DNA of 64,000 nucleotides from Saccharospirillum sp039982735 (GCF_039982735.1 NZ_JBDWXV010000007.1:62001-126000); one strand, 5' to 3'; positions 17,199 through 26,487 are shown, numbered from the stretch's first letter. The notes: generated from the sequence alone by a model not told the origin. A program made the numbers and translations.

Positions 17199-17673
17199 AA
17201 TAATTCTCCAAAAAGCCTGCAGTCACGGCATTGGCATGACTGCAATATTCCAAGGGGGATTGTGGAATGTTCCTCCGAGCCCAGAGCCCGGAGTTGGCTT
17301 TTCAGACAGGAAAAGTCAGACCACCGTGCCCTGCTTCAGGACTCGGAGGTCAGTAAATCGATGTGCGTGCATCCAGATAATCATTCTTCAAATACTACCC
17401 AAGACCAGATTCCTGTCAATAGTTCCCCTACTCAGCAAGTTCAAACGCTTTTTCAAACGGTAGCCCCATAAAATATCGCTCCATTGCATCCAAACGGTCG
17501 TTGACCGTCGTCTATGAACCAATGCTTCTTGCTAGCGCCTCAAAGGGAGCAAATCAAACGGGGCTCGTCAGGCTTAATTGTCTTAACGAGCCAGATATTG
17601 CTGACGCTCTATATCAGGCGCTAGGCCCGGGTTATATCCGTTTACGTACATTCGCTTAAAGGAATAGGACAAC
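17199..17673. other. Divergent leader region with hairpins and a candidate short frame
   Basis: 475 bases between the PheRS-like gene (minus) and the beta-helix gene (plus). Besides the attenuator-like hairpin at 17210-17244 it holds inverted repeats ATTCCA/TGGAAT near 17250-17270, ACGGTC/GACCGT at 17494-17508 and GGCTCGT/ACGAGCC at 17562-17592. On the minus strand a short frame encodes an 18-residue peptide beginning MERYF and ending FELAE (ATG near 17487, stop near 17431), with another in-frame ATG after a GGAG. Its meaning is uncertain. Confidence 0.4.
17210..17244 (-). terminator. Attenuator-like hairpin upstream of the PheRS-like gene
   Basis: Perfect 8-bp arms TGCAGTCA (17218-17225) and TGACTGCA (17237-17244) are followed on the minus strand by GG-C-TTTTT, ten bases before the ribosome binding site GGAGA. 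As a terminator inside a 5' leader it could attenuate expression, as known for aminoacyl-tRNA synthetase operons. No T-box features are visible. Confidence 0.45.
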
Positions 17674-19692
17674 ATGAAATTACTGCCTTACACCCTGCTG
17701 ATCGCCACCGCAGCCGTCTCGGCTCAGGCCGCGACGCTGACCGTATCGACCACCAACAACACAACGGCCAATGATGGTTTCTGCTCCCTGCAGGAAGCCA
17801 TCATTGCAGCAAACACCAATGTCCCCTCCGGTGACAGCACCGGCGAATGCCCGGCTGGTGAGACCAGCGCCACAGATCTTGTAACGCTACCCGAGGGTAT
17901 CTTCGTGTTGAACGATACACTCGCCATTACCGAAGATCTGATCCTCAAAGGTGCCAACAAGACCGATACCATCATCGACGGTAGCAATTCAGTTCAAGTG
18001 CTTTTAGTCGGTACCGAGGTCGACGCGGTTGACTTTGAACTGCAGAACATACGCATTGCCAATGGCGGCAGCCCGCTCGCTGGCGCTGGTATGGCCATTA
18101 TGCCGGATGCCAGTGTAACCATACGTGACAGTCAATTCAGCGGCCACGCCAGCGATTTAAAAGGAGGAGCCATTAATGCACTAGAAGCCTTCCTAACCGT
18201 CTACGACAGTACATTCAGCAACAACTCAGGTACCGATGGTGGAGCGATAGCCGGAATAGATAGCTCGGTTCGCGTTTACCGAAGCACGTTTTCCGGAAAC
18301 ACAGCAACAGGTGATGGTGGCGCGGTATACAGCGATGAAGGCTACCTGGTCGTCAACGAGTCAACCCTTACGAACAACGCTGCGACAACAGATGGTGGCG
18401 CGATAGCTTCAGACAGCGAGGGCACTGTCGAACTGAGTGGTACCCTCCTGTCCAACAACGAAGCAGGCAGTGATGGTGGTGCGATCAGCATGAATGACTA
18501 CGAATTGCTGATTATTGAAGACAGCGACTTATTTGAAAACTTCGCCGGTGACGATGGTGGCGCCATCTATACCGACTATTCCACTCAGGTAAAGTTGGTC
18601 AATACTCGTTTAACAGGCAACGAGGCCGTAGGCGACGGCGGTGGTTTATACCTCTACAGTTCATCGGTCGGCCTGTTTGGATCCACCGTGTCTGACAACT
18701 CGTCCTCGTCAGACGGTGGCGGTCTCTATATCTATGAAGGCGTGTTGAACGCGGTTGAAAGTCAAATCGACAACAACACCAGTACGTTTATTGGTGGGGG
18801 GTTCTATCTCGAGTACCCCGGTAGTGCAACGCTTACCAACACCTCGGTCTTGGGTAATACATCTACCTCGAGCGATGGCGGTGGCGCGTATCTTTATGAG
18901 GCCGCGTTGACGCTGATGAATGCAAGCATTGCTGATAACTCGGCCCCAGCCGGTTCCGGCGGCGGGCTGTATCTCGAAGGTGCGCAGCTTCGGGCGGAAC
19001 ACTCAATTATCCGCGACAACAGCGCACTGTTTAGTGGTGGTGGCCTCTTCGCTGAATACAACGCCGTGGTACTGCTCAACACCACCCTAAGCGGCAACCG
19101 GGTAGAGGGTGGCGATGGCGGTGCGCTGTATCTGGACAGTGGAGCCATCGCCAATTTGAACCACGTCACGATGGCCGACAATGTTGCCTCTAATTTGGGC
19201 GGTGGTGTTTTTCAGGGCGCTACCGACAGCCTGCTTGCGTATGGCAATAGCATCATTGCGGGTAATACGGCCACAGAAGGGCCGGACTGCGAATTAAATC
19301 CAGGGGCTCGCTCGCTCGGCTATAACGTTATCGGCAATGGCACTGGCTGCGCAACGCACAGTACTGACCAACTGATTAATGCACCCCTCGTGTTGACCGA
19401 ACTGCTGGCACCCCTGGCCGGCAATGGCGGGCCAACCCTGACGCACGCACTCGTCGCAGGTAGCCTGGGTGACAATGCGGGTAACCCGGATACTTGCTTG
19501 CCAACCGACCAGCGCGGTGTTGACCGCCAGCAAAACGGCAAAGGCTGTGACATCGGTGCTTTTGAACGCGTTAATGCCTCAGCCTCTTCCGGCTCAAACG
19601 GCGGCGGTAGCAGCAGTGGTGGCAGCCTGGGGCTCTGGTTTGGTTTGCTCACACTGATGCTGGGTAGTGTCCGGTTATTGCGCCACCGCTAA
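17674..19692 (+). CDS. Secreted right-handed beta-helix protein with GlyGly-CTERM
   Basis: 672 residues. A Sec signal peptide (cleavage after AQA, about residue 19) is followed by the CSLQEAIIAAN (CSLREA) motif. About a dozen parallel beta-helix coils follow, with recurring DGGAI/DGGGLY and SxxxSGNTA patterns, characteristic of polymorphic outer-membrane-protein and pectate-lyase-like folds. The C terminus is tripartite: Gly/Ser-rich SSGGSLG, a hydrophobic helix (LWFGLLTLMLGSV) and a basic end (RLLRHR). This is a GlyGly-CTERM signal cut by rhombosortase and coupled to type II secretion. It is therefore expected at the cell surface. A terminator follows at 19718. Confidence 0.88.
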   Translation: MKLLPYTLLIATAAVSAQAATLTVSTTNNTTANDGFCSLQEAIIAANTNVPSGDSTGECPAGETSATDLVTLPEGIFVLNDTLAITEDLILKGANKTDTIIDGSNSVQVLLVGTEVDAVDFELQNIRIANGGSPLAGAGMAIMPDASVTIRDSQFSGHASDLKGGAINALEAFLTVYDSTFSNNSGTDGGAIAGIDSSVRVYRSTFSGNTATGDGGAVYSDEGYLVVNESTLTNNAATTDGGAIASDSEGTVELSGTLLSNNEAGSDGGAISMNDYELLIIEDSDLFENFAGDDGGAIYTDYSTQVKLVNTRLTGNEAVGDGGGLYLYSSSVGLFGSTVSDNSSSSDGGGLYIYEGVLNAVESQIDNNTSTFIGGGFYLEYPGSATLTNTSVLGNTSTSSDGGGAYLYEAALTLMNASIADNSAPAGSGGGLYLEGAQLRAEHSIIRDNSALFSGGGLFAEYNAVVLLNTTLSGNRVEGGDGGALYLDSGAIANLNHVTMADNVASNLGGGVFQGATDSLLAYGNSIIAGNTATEGPDCELNPGARSLGYNVIGNGTGCATHSTDQLINAPLVLTELLAPLAGNGGPTLTHALVAGSLGDNAGNPDTCLPTDQRGVDRQQNGKGCDIGAFERVNASASSGSNGGGSSSGGSLGLWFGLLTLMLGSVRLLRHR

Positions 19693-19717
19693 ACAAACCT
19701 GACTATTTGGAACAACT

Positions 19718-19745
19718 AAGAACGGGGCTTTGTCCCGTTCTTTGC
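19718..19745. terminator. Bidirectional terminator between convergent genes
   Basis: AAGAACGGG (19718-19726) and CCCGTTCTT (19734-19742) form a perfect 9-bp stem with a seven-base loop, followed by T on the plus strand and by AA/TT-rich sequence on the other. It lies between the beta-helix gene and the hydrolase gene. Confidence 0.82.
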
Positions 19746-19777
19746 GTTTGGGTGTATACCAATCCTTAATGAGTATT

Positions 19778-21364
19778 TCAGTGCCTTTGAATGAATTCTC
19801 TAACCGCATCCACAAACGCTTTGGAGGCGGCCTCCCTTCCCAGCAACAAATGGCCGTCGCTCTCCAGTCCCACAAATTCGGCATTAGGAATGGCGGCCGC
19901 AATGTCACGCCCCACGGAGACGGGTATCCGGCGATCGCCCAATGAGTGAATCACCAGGGTGGGAACGGTCACCCTGGCCAGTTGTTCACGCACATCAATA
20001 TCACCAAAAACCGACAGGAAACGCACGGCATTCTCTGGCGATGTCGTCAGCCGCTGAAATTCATTGAACCAGGTCAGTTCCTTTGAGCTGGCACTGGGCA
20101 TAAAGGTCGAGGAGAATATCTGGCGATAAGCCGGGTTATCTCTACCCCAGCCGGTTTTCGTCAGAGTCATCACCGCTTCCCGCTCTTGAACCTCACTCTC
20201 TGTGGCGTTGATTCGCCAGCCCGCCGGATAGCCGCCAAACAGAATCAGGTGGGTAACGCGATCCGGGTGTTTAACGGCATAATCAATCGAAACGGCAGCC
20301 CCCTGGGAAATACCCAACAGTGCGAATTTGTCGACGTTATTGGCTTCGACGACCGATTCCAGGTCGGTAACAAATGCCTCGAACGACAGATTATCGACTT
20401 CCCAGTCTGACAAGCCGTTGCCCCGTTCATCGTAGCGAATGAATTGGTGATGCATGGCCAACTCGCGAAAGAGCGGGCTCCAGATGGGTGCATCCCAGTC
20501 GTACTCAAGGTGGCTGAGCCAATTCGCTGCTTTAATAATGGGGGTGCCTTTTCCCACTGAAGCATGGGCTATCCGAACGCCATCAACCGCCTGACAAAAG
20601 GCAACATTCTGACGGGACAGCATCTCACGACGAGTCAGTTCCTGACTGATCGATTCCGTTTCCAATCGCCTTGACTGAGCTGCCTCGGCAGTCCATTGAA
20701 TGCCTGCATTGCGAAATCGGGTCTTGAGTGTGTCCGTCAGACGGGCGACTTCCATCGGGCGCCCCAATAAGCCGAGCAGGGTTAGCGTACGGTTTGCCGC
20801 TGCCGGGCTAAACGGTTCCAGCTCTCCCCATGCGCGGGCATGGCTCAGTTGGGTTTCGCGTGGAACACTGGGGTGTGAGGCCAGCCGCGCCAATACCTTG
20901 CCCTGCAGGCGCAGAATATCCTGGCGTTCTGACGTCAACCAGTTCTGGAACAAAGGCTGGCCGGGCAAATCGATGCCGTTCAGAAAAGGTTCGGCTAGCT
21001 GCCGGTGCATGGATTCCAGCACGTCGGCTGCTATGTCGGGCGCTTCGATAGCGCTGGCAAGACGACGAATATCCAGCTCAACGTCGGTCATGGAGAGTGA
21101 CACACGTTCTCTGTCTGCCTGCAAACGTTCGGTTGCACCCCGGTTAATCAGGGGCCTGAGCTTGCTCAATGACCAGCGAAGCGTTGCCCTCGGGTCATCT
21201 GGCAAATCCCAGAAGACTTCACATAGCCGGTCACGTCGATGCGGTCGATTGGTAATGGCGAGGTACGCCAACAAGGCGCGCGTACGTTTTGAGGCGGGTA
21301 ACTTGAGAGCCTGGCCTTCGCTCCACAGAGTTAGCTCGCCAAGGGTCGTGATCGTCAACGTCAT
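19778..21364 (-). CDS. SARP/BTAD DNA-binding domain fused to alpha/beta hydrolase
   Basis: 528 residues. Residues 1-90 resemble the winged helix of SARP-type activators (ITTLGELTLWSEGQALKLP, SKRTRALLAYLAI, FWDLPDDPRATLRWSLSKLRPLI). Residues about 95-235 are the helical BTAD repeat region. From about 260 an alpha/beta-hydrolase fold follows, with the nucleophile elbow GISQG (near 350), the oxyanion region YDERGNGLSDW and the C-terminal catalytic His in ESDGHLLLG. Fusing a transcription activator to a hydrolase suggests a one-component sensor that binds or hydrolyses its ligand. ATG 21364 has GGGGAG nine bases upstream; the frame opens earlier (21442) without such a site. Confidence 0.86.
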   Translation of the reverse strand: MTLTITTLGELTLWSEGQALKLPASKRTRALLAYLAITNRPHRRDRLCEVFWDLPDDPRATLRWSLSKLRPLINRGATERLQADRERVSLSMTDVELDIRRLASAIEAPDIAADVLESMHRQLAEPFLNGIDLPGQPLFQNWLTSERQDILRLQGKVLARLASHPSVPRETQLSHARAWGELEPFSPAAANRTLTLLGLLGRPMEVARLTDTLKTRFRNAGIQWTAEAAQSRRLETESISQELTRREMLSRQNVAFCQAVDGVRIAHASVGKGTPIIKAANWLSHLEYDWDAPIWSPLFRELAMHHQFIRYDERGNGLSDWEVDNLSFEAFVTDLESVVEANNVDKFALLGISQGAAVSIDYAVKHPDRVTHLILFGGYPAGWRINATESEVQEREAVMTLTKTGWGRDNPAYRQIFSSTFMPSASSKELTWFNEFQRLTTSPENAVRFLSVFGDIDVREQLARVTVPTLVIHSLGDRRIPVSVGRDIAAAIPNAEFVGLESDGHLLLGREAASKAFVDAVREFIQRH

Positions 21365-21912
21365 GCAGGCTACTCCCCAGGCGGTTTTGGCAATCGAAAG
21401 TCGAACTGCTATGCCATTTTCTAAAATATTCGACAAAACCATGCGTTTTCAAACGCTGGCTTAAACGATTCCACCATAAACTGGCCCTATTAACTCGGCC
21501 TAAAAGAGGCCTTCGGCCTGTGTGTTGCACCCACTATATAGAGTGCAGCAAAGCACGTTTTTACATGAATAAGTAGAGAAATGTTATCGCAGAGTCCGTG
21601 CCCTTAAGGTGTGTTGGTTTTTGCCAAGGCACTCAGAGAGTCATGCACTAGACCGTAAATTTGGACCGGCTCCGGCAGTTGCTCATGAAACCCCCGACAA
21701 CTGTAGGGTACACACCATCGGCAACAGCCTTTAGCATCAAACGTTATGCATTGGTTTGGTGCGACCGAAAACAGCGACCCGTTCTCAAGTGCATTTTTCA
21801 CTCGCCCAATACAAAAAAATGTCTGAATGCATCCAAAACAGTGTCGCCCATCGTCACAGACTCAATGGCTCATTGGCGGGCCGTAAAATGAATGGAAACA
21901 GGAACCCTCACC
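21365..21912. other. Long intergenic region
   Basis: About 550 bases between divergent genes. Contains a small imperfect palindrome around 21525-21547 (TGCAC ... GTGCA around CACTATATAGAG) that may be part of the hydrolase-regulator promoter region. Short open frames on both strands (for example a Cys-rich one at 21604-21801) lack ribosome binding sites and family similarity. I see no RNA gene. Confidence 0.35.
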
Positions 21913-23760
21913 ATGCTTATGCCCATGCGATCAATCGCCCTCCTACTGAGCTTCGCCTTACTGGCGCTGCTTGGCGGCTGTAACTCCAGCAGTTCCGAAA
22001 ACAACGCCCAGAACGGCAACCCTGATCCGGGCACGGACCCGAACACAGATACAAGCACGGATCCGACACCTCCCGCGGCAGCCGAGGTCAGCCTGAGCTT
22101 TGACGCCATAAAAACCCTGCGCTTCGACTGGACTGACGTCGAAGGCGCCACCCACTACATATTACTGGAAAACCCAGACGGCGTGTCCGGGTTCAGCCCC
22201 TTGGGTGAGCCGATTGCTCAAGGTACTGAAACCCTGGCACTGGAAATCCCCACCTATACACGGTTTAACGCCGAGTACATTCTGCAAAGCTGCAACGAGG
22301 TGGGCTGCGTTGACGCCAGCACCCTCACCATCGATGACGGCCTGAACGACCTGATCGGTTACATCAAGCCCAGTGATGTCGACAACGGCAGCTTTTTTGG
22401 CACAGCGGTCAGCCTGAGTGCCGACGGCAATACCCTGGCAGTGGGTGCCCCCCAAGCAAGGGCATTCTCTGACGGCAGTGGTGATAAAGTGGGCATTATT
22501 TACGTCTTTACGAAAACCGGCCCCGGCCAATGGACAGAACAACAGCGGTTACCGGCTAGCACTCGTGGTTCCGGTGACAACTTCGGCGTTGCGTTGAGCT
22601 TGAGCGCAGACGGCAATACGCTCGCTGTCGGCGCCAGTAACGAAGACAGTGATGCCGATGGAATCGGCGGCGACGAGACCAACAATGACGCAGGGAATGC
22701 TGGCGCGGCCTATGTGTTCACCCGTGCCGAGGGCGTCTGGTCTGAGCCAACCTACATCAAAGCCAACAATTCGGACGCCAATGACAACTTTGGCGAATCC
22801 ATCGACTTAAACGATGCCGGTACGGTATTGGTCGTAGGGGCTGCTGGTGAACGGAGTGATGCCCAGGTGATCAACGGCCAACAAAACAACAATGCCACAA
22901 ACGTCGGCGCGGTCTACGTATTCACCCATGATGGCGATACCTGGCAGCAGCAGGCCTACATTAAGGCCAGCGATGCCGTGGGTGACGAATTCTTCGGTCG
23001 CTCCATCAGTGTCGATAGCGAAGGAACAACCCTGGCCGTGGGCGCCTTTTTCGAAGACAGCAGCGAGACCGGTGTCAACGGTGACGCGTTCGATATTGGA
23101 GCAAACAAATCCGGTGCCGCCTATATATTTGAGTATGACGGCGTCGACTGGACACAACAGGCTTTTATTAAAGCCAGCAATACAGAAACGCAGGATCGCT
23201 TTGGTGATTCCGTCAGCCTCAGCGGTGACGGAAACACATTGGCGGTGGGTACCCGATTTGAGGACAGTGCAGTCACCGGCGTTGATGGCGACCAGTCAAA
23301 CAATGAAGCACCCGGTGCTGGCGCCGTCTATGTGTTTACCCGTACCGACACTGACTGGGCGCAGCAGGCTTACCTCAAAGCGAGCAATACCGATGCCGGC
23401 GACAGCTTCGGAAGCGCCGTGAGTTTGAGCCATACTGGCAATGTGCTGGTGGTTGGCGCAGTGGATGAAGCCAGTACCGCCGTCGGCATCAATGGCAATG
23501 AGTTCGACAACACAGACCCAGCGGGTGCCGCCTATGTGTTTCGTCGCACAGGCCAGGCGTGGACTCAGCACGCTTACCTGAAAGCCACGAACACAGACAA
23601 TGGCGACCGTTTTGGCAATGCCGTCAGCCTAAGTGGTGACGGAGAGACGCTGGCCATTGCAGCAAGAAGCGAAGGCAGCAATGCTACGGGTACGCAAGCC
23701 AGTGCCGAAGAGCAAGCCGATAATTCCAAAGATAACCGGGGCGTGGTTTACCTGTACTAA
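21913..23760 (+). CDS. FG-GAP repeat lipoprotein
   Basis: 615 residues. Lipoprotein signal with lipobox LLGGC, an Asp/Thr/Pro linker, a fibronectin-like module (about residues 55-130), then seven FG-GAP/beta-propeller blades. Each carries a VSLSxDGNTLAVGA strand followed by NNxxxxAGAAYVFxRxxxxWxxxAYIKA. A seven-bladed, integrin-like propeller on the cell surface is likely, binding an unknown ligand. I choose ATG 21913 because AGGAA precedes it by about nine bases, while ATG 21892 has no ribosome binding site. Its C-terminal tail and terminator reappear at 46.7 kb. Confidence 0.88.
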   Translation: MLMPMRSIALLLSFALLALLGGCNSSSSENNAQNGNPDPGTDPNTDTSTDPTPPAAAEVSLSFDAIKTLRFDWTDVEGATHYILLENPDGVSGFSPLGEPIAQGTETLALEIPTYTRFNAEYILQSCNEVGCVDASTLTIDDGLNDLIGYIKPSDVDNGSFFGTAVSLSADGNTLAVGAPQARAFSDGSGDKVGIIYVFTKTGPGQWTEQQRLPASTRGSGDNFGVALSLSADGNTLAVGASNEDSDADGIGGDETNNDAGNAGAAYVFTRAEGVWSEPTYIKANNSDANDNFGESIDLNDAGTVLVVGAAGERSDAQVINGQQNNNATNVGAVYVFTHDGDTWQQQAYIKASDAVGDEFFGRSISVDSEGTTLAVGAFFEDSSETGVNGDAFDIGANKSGAAYIFEYDGVDWTQQAFIKASNTETQDRFGDSVSLSGDGNTLAVGTRFEDSAVTGVDGDQSNNEAPGAGAVYVFTRTDTDWAQQAYLKASNTDAGDSFGSAVSLSHTGNVLVVGAVDEASTAVGINGNEFDNTDPAGAAYVFRRTGQAWTQHAYLKATNTDNGDRFGNAVSLSGDGETLAIAARSEGSNATGTQASAEEQADNSKDNRGVVYLY

Positions 23761-23782
23761 CATGCCTGGTTCATGACACCAG

Positions 23783-23818
23783 CGGGCGTCTATTGAACAT
23801 CAATCAATAGGCGCCCAT
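23783..23818 (+). terminator. Hairpin after the FG-GAP gene
   Basis: GGGCGTCTATTGA (23784-23796) pairs with TCAATAGGCGCCC (23804-23816) with one mismatch around a seven-base loop. No long T-run follows, so termination strength is uncertain. A closely related hairpin follows the FG-GAP remnant at 46.7 kb. Confidence 0.55.
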
Positions 23819-23837
23819 GCAGGGTTACCAGGCCGGA

Positions 23838-24014
23838 CTATGGTTTGGCTTTTACCTCGTTCACATCAACCATCTCAATGGCACTCAGTGCCGCTTCAAT
23901 CGCCCCCTCCCGACACAAGCCCAATATTGAGGCCTCCTCAAATGCATTCTGCGCTGCCTGCTGACAAGCGGCACGCGTCGCTTCGGCCCAATGCCGGGCC
24001 TGCTGTTCTGTCAT
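23838..24014 (-). CDS. Small conserved-type helical protein
   Basis: 58 residues starting MTEQQARHWAEATRAACQQA, with an amphipathic helical pattern and GLCREGAIEAALSAIEMVD. The same layout (acidic start, LCxEGRWEAAL-type motif) is seen in short gammaproteobacterial proteins, often labelled acetyltransferase without basis. GGAG sits nine bases before ATG 24014. A longer frame upstream runs through the foldback element and is not believed. Function unknown. Confidence 0.66.
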   Translation of the reverse strand: MTEQQARHWAEATRAACQQAAQNAFEEASILGLCREGAIEAALSAIEMVDVNEVKAKP

Positions 24015-24049
24015 AGCGTTATCTCCGCAGTATTTGGCAATGATACTGC

Positions 24050-24257
24050 CTAACTCAAGTTTCGGAGTTCGCTGCAGTGACAAGCGGCGGCTGCCGGGAG
24101 TGCTCTTGTGGGGTAGTCCGCAGCAGGGATGCTGCGGTCTAGGCCCGAGACGTCGGACCGCCATTGACGGATTTACGCCGACCCCACAGGGGCACTCACG
24201 GTAGCCGGTGCGGACCAATGCCACTCAGCCAACCCCGAACTCCGAAACTTGAGTGGC
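24050..24257. repeat. Foldback (MITE/REP-like) element
   Basis: Perfect 19-bp terminal inverted repeats lie at 24053-24071 and 24236-24254. Inside them a second pair of arms (24098-24114 and 24181-24197) matches at 15 of 17 positions. The core has a GCAGCA-GGGA-TGCTGC hairpin near 24121-24136. The whole 200-bp unit can fold into one long cruciform. No coding sequence or transposase is inside, as expected of a non-autonomous element or a large REP-type repeat. Confidence 0.68.
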
Positions 24258-24380
24258 CAGTGCCTCTAAGTCTGAGCTTCTGATCGGTGTGTTACCAGGG
24301 CTGTTATTAAAACTTTGCCGCGGGCCATTGGCACAAAAAAACGATACCATCGATTCCGAATTTGTCACCAAGCCTCCGTT

Positions 24381-26462
24381 ATGAAGCACCACCGCTCAGT
24401 CTGCCCGCTCGATTGCCCCGATGCCTGCGCCCTTCGCGTAACGGTAGAAGACGGGCGCGTCACCCGGGTCGCGGGACATCCGGACCACCCGGTTACCCAG
24501 GGTGCCATTTGCCACAAAGTGCAGCGCTTCCCGGAACGCACACACGCGCCGGAACGGCTGCTGTACCCGATGCGTCGGGTGCGGCCCAAAGGGTTGGCCG
24601 TGCAGCGGGCAACGCCCGATGATTTTGAACGCATCAGTTGGGAGGAAGCCCTGGCAGAGATCGCGCAACGGTTCCAGAGCATCATTGCCGGGCAAGGCGC
24701 CGAGGCCATTTTGCCCTACAGCTTTTACGGCAACATGGGCGTGCTCAGCGCCGAATCCATGGATCGCCGCTTCTTCAATCGTCTGGGTGCCTGCCATCTC
24801 GATCGAACCATCTGTAATTCCGCCGCCACAGCCGGCAGTGCCTACACCCTGGGGGCGCCAACAGGTGTTGACCCGGAAGACAGCGTACACGCTAAGCTGA
24901 TTCTGGTCTGGGGCTGTAATATCGTTAGCACCAACATGCACCAGGTTATGCTGGCCAATGAGGCACGCAAGCGCGGCGCGACTCTGGTGGTCATTGATGT
25001 GCATCGCAACCGCACCGCGCGCTGGGGTGACCGGTTCTACCAGGTGAAGCCGGGCAGCGATGCCGCCCTGGCGCTGGGGATGATGCATGTTCTTATTCGG
25101 GATGACCTCGTCGACCACGCCTTCATTGAACAGTATGCCCTGGGGTACCCGGAGCTAGCCGACCATGTTCAGCACTATGACCCGAAGACAACCGCCCAGC
25201 TAACCGGTCTGACACCCAACCAGGTGGAGGAACTGGCCCATCTGTATGGCTCAGCCGACCCGGCGCTGATTCGCCTCGGCAATGGCCTGCAACATCACGA
25301 CAACGGCGGCATGATCATGCGCACCATCACCTGTTTGCCCGCCTTAACGGGTCAATGGGGCAAGCGCGGCGGTGGGTTGATCAAGGGCAATGGCTGGTAC
25401 GCGCAGTTCAATACCACCACCCTGCAACGGCCCGACCTACACCCCAACCCGCACGGCCGACGCGTAAATATGAACCAACTGGCTGATGCCCTGCTGGATG
25501 ACGCCCGGCCGATACAGGCACTGTTCGTCTACAACAGCAACCCGGCCCAGGTCGCGCCGGACCAAACCCGTTTACGGCAGGGTCTGTTGCGCCCGGAGCT
25601 GTTTACCGTGGTGCACGACCTGTTCCTCACCGACACCTGCGCCTACGCCGATATTGTTTTGCCCGCCACCAGCCATTTTGAAAATCTGGATCTCTATAAA
25701 TCGTACTGGCATCTTTATGTGCAGCTCAACGAACCGGTGCTGCCAATACAAGGAGAGTGTCGTTCAAACCCGGAACTGTTTCGCAACCTGGCGGTTGAAA
25801 TGGGGTTTGAGGACGATTGCTTTAAAGACACCGATGAAACCCTGATTGAACAGGCACTGAACTCAAACAGCCCCTATCTTGAAGGGATTGATCTGCCTCG
25901 CCTGCGGCGCGATGGCTGGGCCAAGCTCAAGGTACCGGAAGGCGGGCTCTTCCCGCACCGGATACCCACGCCTTCCGGCAAGTTCGAGTTTTATTCGGCC
26001 ACCATGGCCGCCCGGGGTTTGCCACCACTGCCGGAGCATACGCCCCTGGACGAGCAGGAAGGTCGTTACCCCCTGGCATTCATTACGCCACCCAATCACC
26101 GCTTTCTGAACTCAACCTGCAGCAACGACGAACGCATGCAACGCCTGGAGGGCGAGCGACCAACGGTGCAACTTCACCCGCAGGACGCGCAGGCTGATGG
26201 CATAGTATCGGGTGATCCTGTCGTGGTATTCAATAACCGGGGCAGTTGCGAGCTGGTTGCTGAGGTGACCGAGGATGTTCTGCCCGGCACGGCGGTATCA
26301 CTGGGGCTATGGTGGGATGACCCGCAACAGGGCCTTCGCTCGGTTAACCATCTGACTGATACCCGGATATCCGACATGGGCGGGGGCGCGACGTTCTTTT
26401 CGGTAAGGGTGGGGGTACTCAAGAGACCCGGCGAGACACCCGGACTCCTGGAAACGGATTAG
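24381..26462 (+). CDS. Molybdopterin (bis-MGD) oxidoreductase with [4Fe-4S] cluster
   Basis: 693 residues. An N-terminal cluster motif C-P-L-D-C-P-D-A-C (about residues 8-16) with a distal Cys in QGAICHKV marks the DMSO-reductase superfamily. It also carries the family segments FYGNMGVLSAESMDRRFFNRLGA, VWGCNIVSTNMH, FVYNSNPAQVAPD and a C-terminal molydopterin-dinucleotide-binding domain (FITPPNHRFLNS). There is no Tat signal, so it is cytoplasmic. No subunits or maturation genes are adjacent, suggesting a single-subunit enzyme of the YyaE/COG0243 kind with unknown substrate. I use ATG 24381, where homology begins. Confidence 0.88.
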   Translation: MKHHRSVCPLDCPDACALRVTVEDGRVTRVAGHPDHPVTQGAICHKVQRFPERTHAPERLLYPMRRVRPKGLAVQRATPDDFERISWEEALAEIAQRFQSIIAGQGAEAILPYSFYGNMGVLSAESMDRRFFNRLGACHLDRTICNSAATAGSAYTLGAPTGVDPEDSVHAKLILVWGCNIVSTNMHQVMLANEARKRGATLVVIDVHRNRTARWGDRFYQVKPGSDAALALGMMHVLIRDDLVDHAFIEQYALGYPELADHVQHYDPKTTAQLTGLTPNQVEELAHLYGSADPALIRLGNGLQHHDNGGMIMRTITCLPALTGQWGKRGGGLIKGNGWYAQFNTTTLQRPDLHPNPHGRRVNMNQLADALLDDARPIQALFVYNSNPAQVAPDQTRLRQGLLRPELFTVVHDLFLTDTCAYADIVLPATSHFENLDLYKSYWHLYVQLNEPVLPIQGECRSNPELFRNLAVEMGFEDDCFKDTDETLIEQALNSNSPYLEGIDLPRLRRDGWAKLKVPEGGLFPHRIPTPSGKFEFYSATMAARGLPPLPEHTPLDEQEGRYPLAFITPPNHRFLNSTCSNDERMQRLEGERPTVQLHPQDAQADGIVSGDPVVVFNNRGSCELVAEVTEDVLPGTAVSLGLWWDDPQQGLRSVNHLTDTRISDMGGGATFFSVRVGVLKRPGETPGLLETD

Positions 26463-26487
26463 GCCGGGTGCCCGCTACTAATTTGGC

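Noticed and set aside
17199..17673. T-box or other riboswitch upstream of the PheRS-like gene
   Set aside because: No T-box consensus or specifier loop and no known aptamer core; only simple hairpins are visible.
21604..21801. Cys-rich short minus-strand frame
   Set aside because: No ribosome binding site or similarity; the CC-W-C-x-x-x-x-C arrangement looks accidental.
24396..25118. 240-residue frame antisense to the molybdopterin enzyme
   Set aside because: Shadow of a gene with clear motifs on the plus strand; no ribosome binding site.
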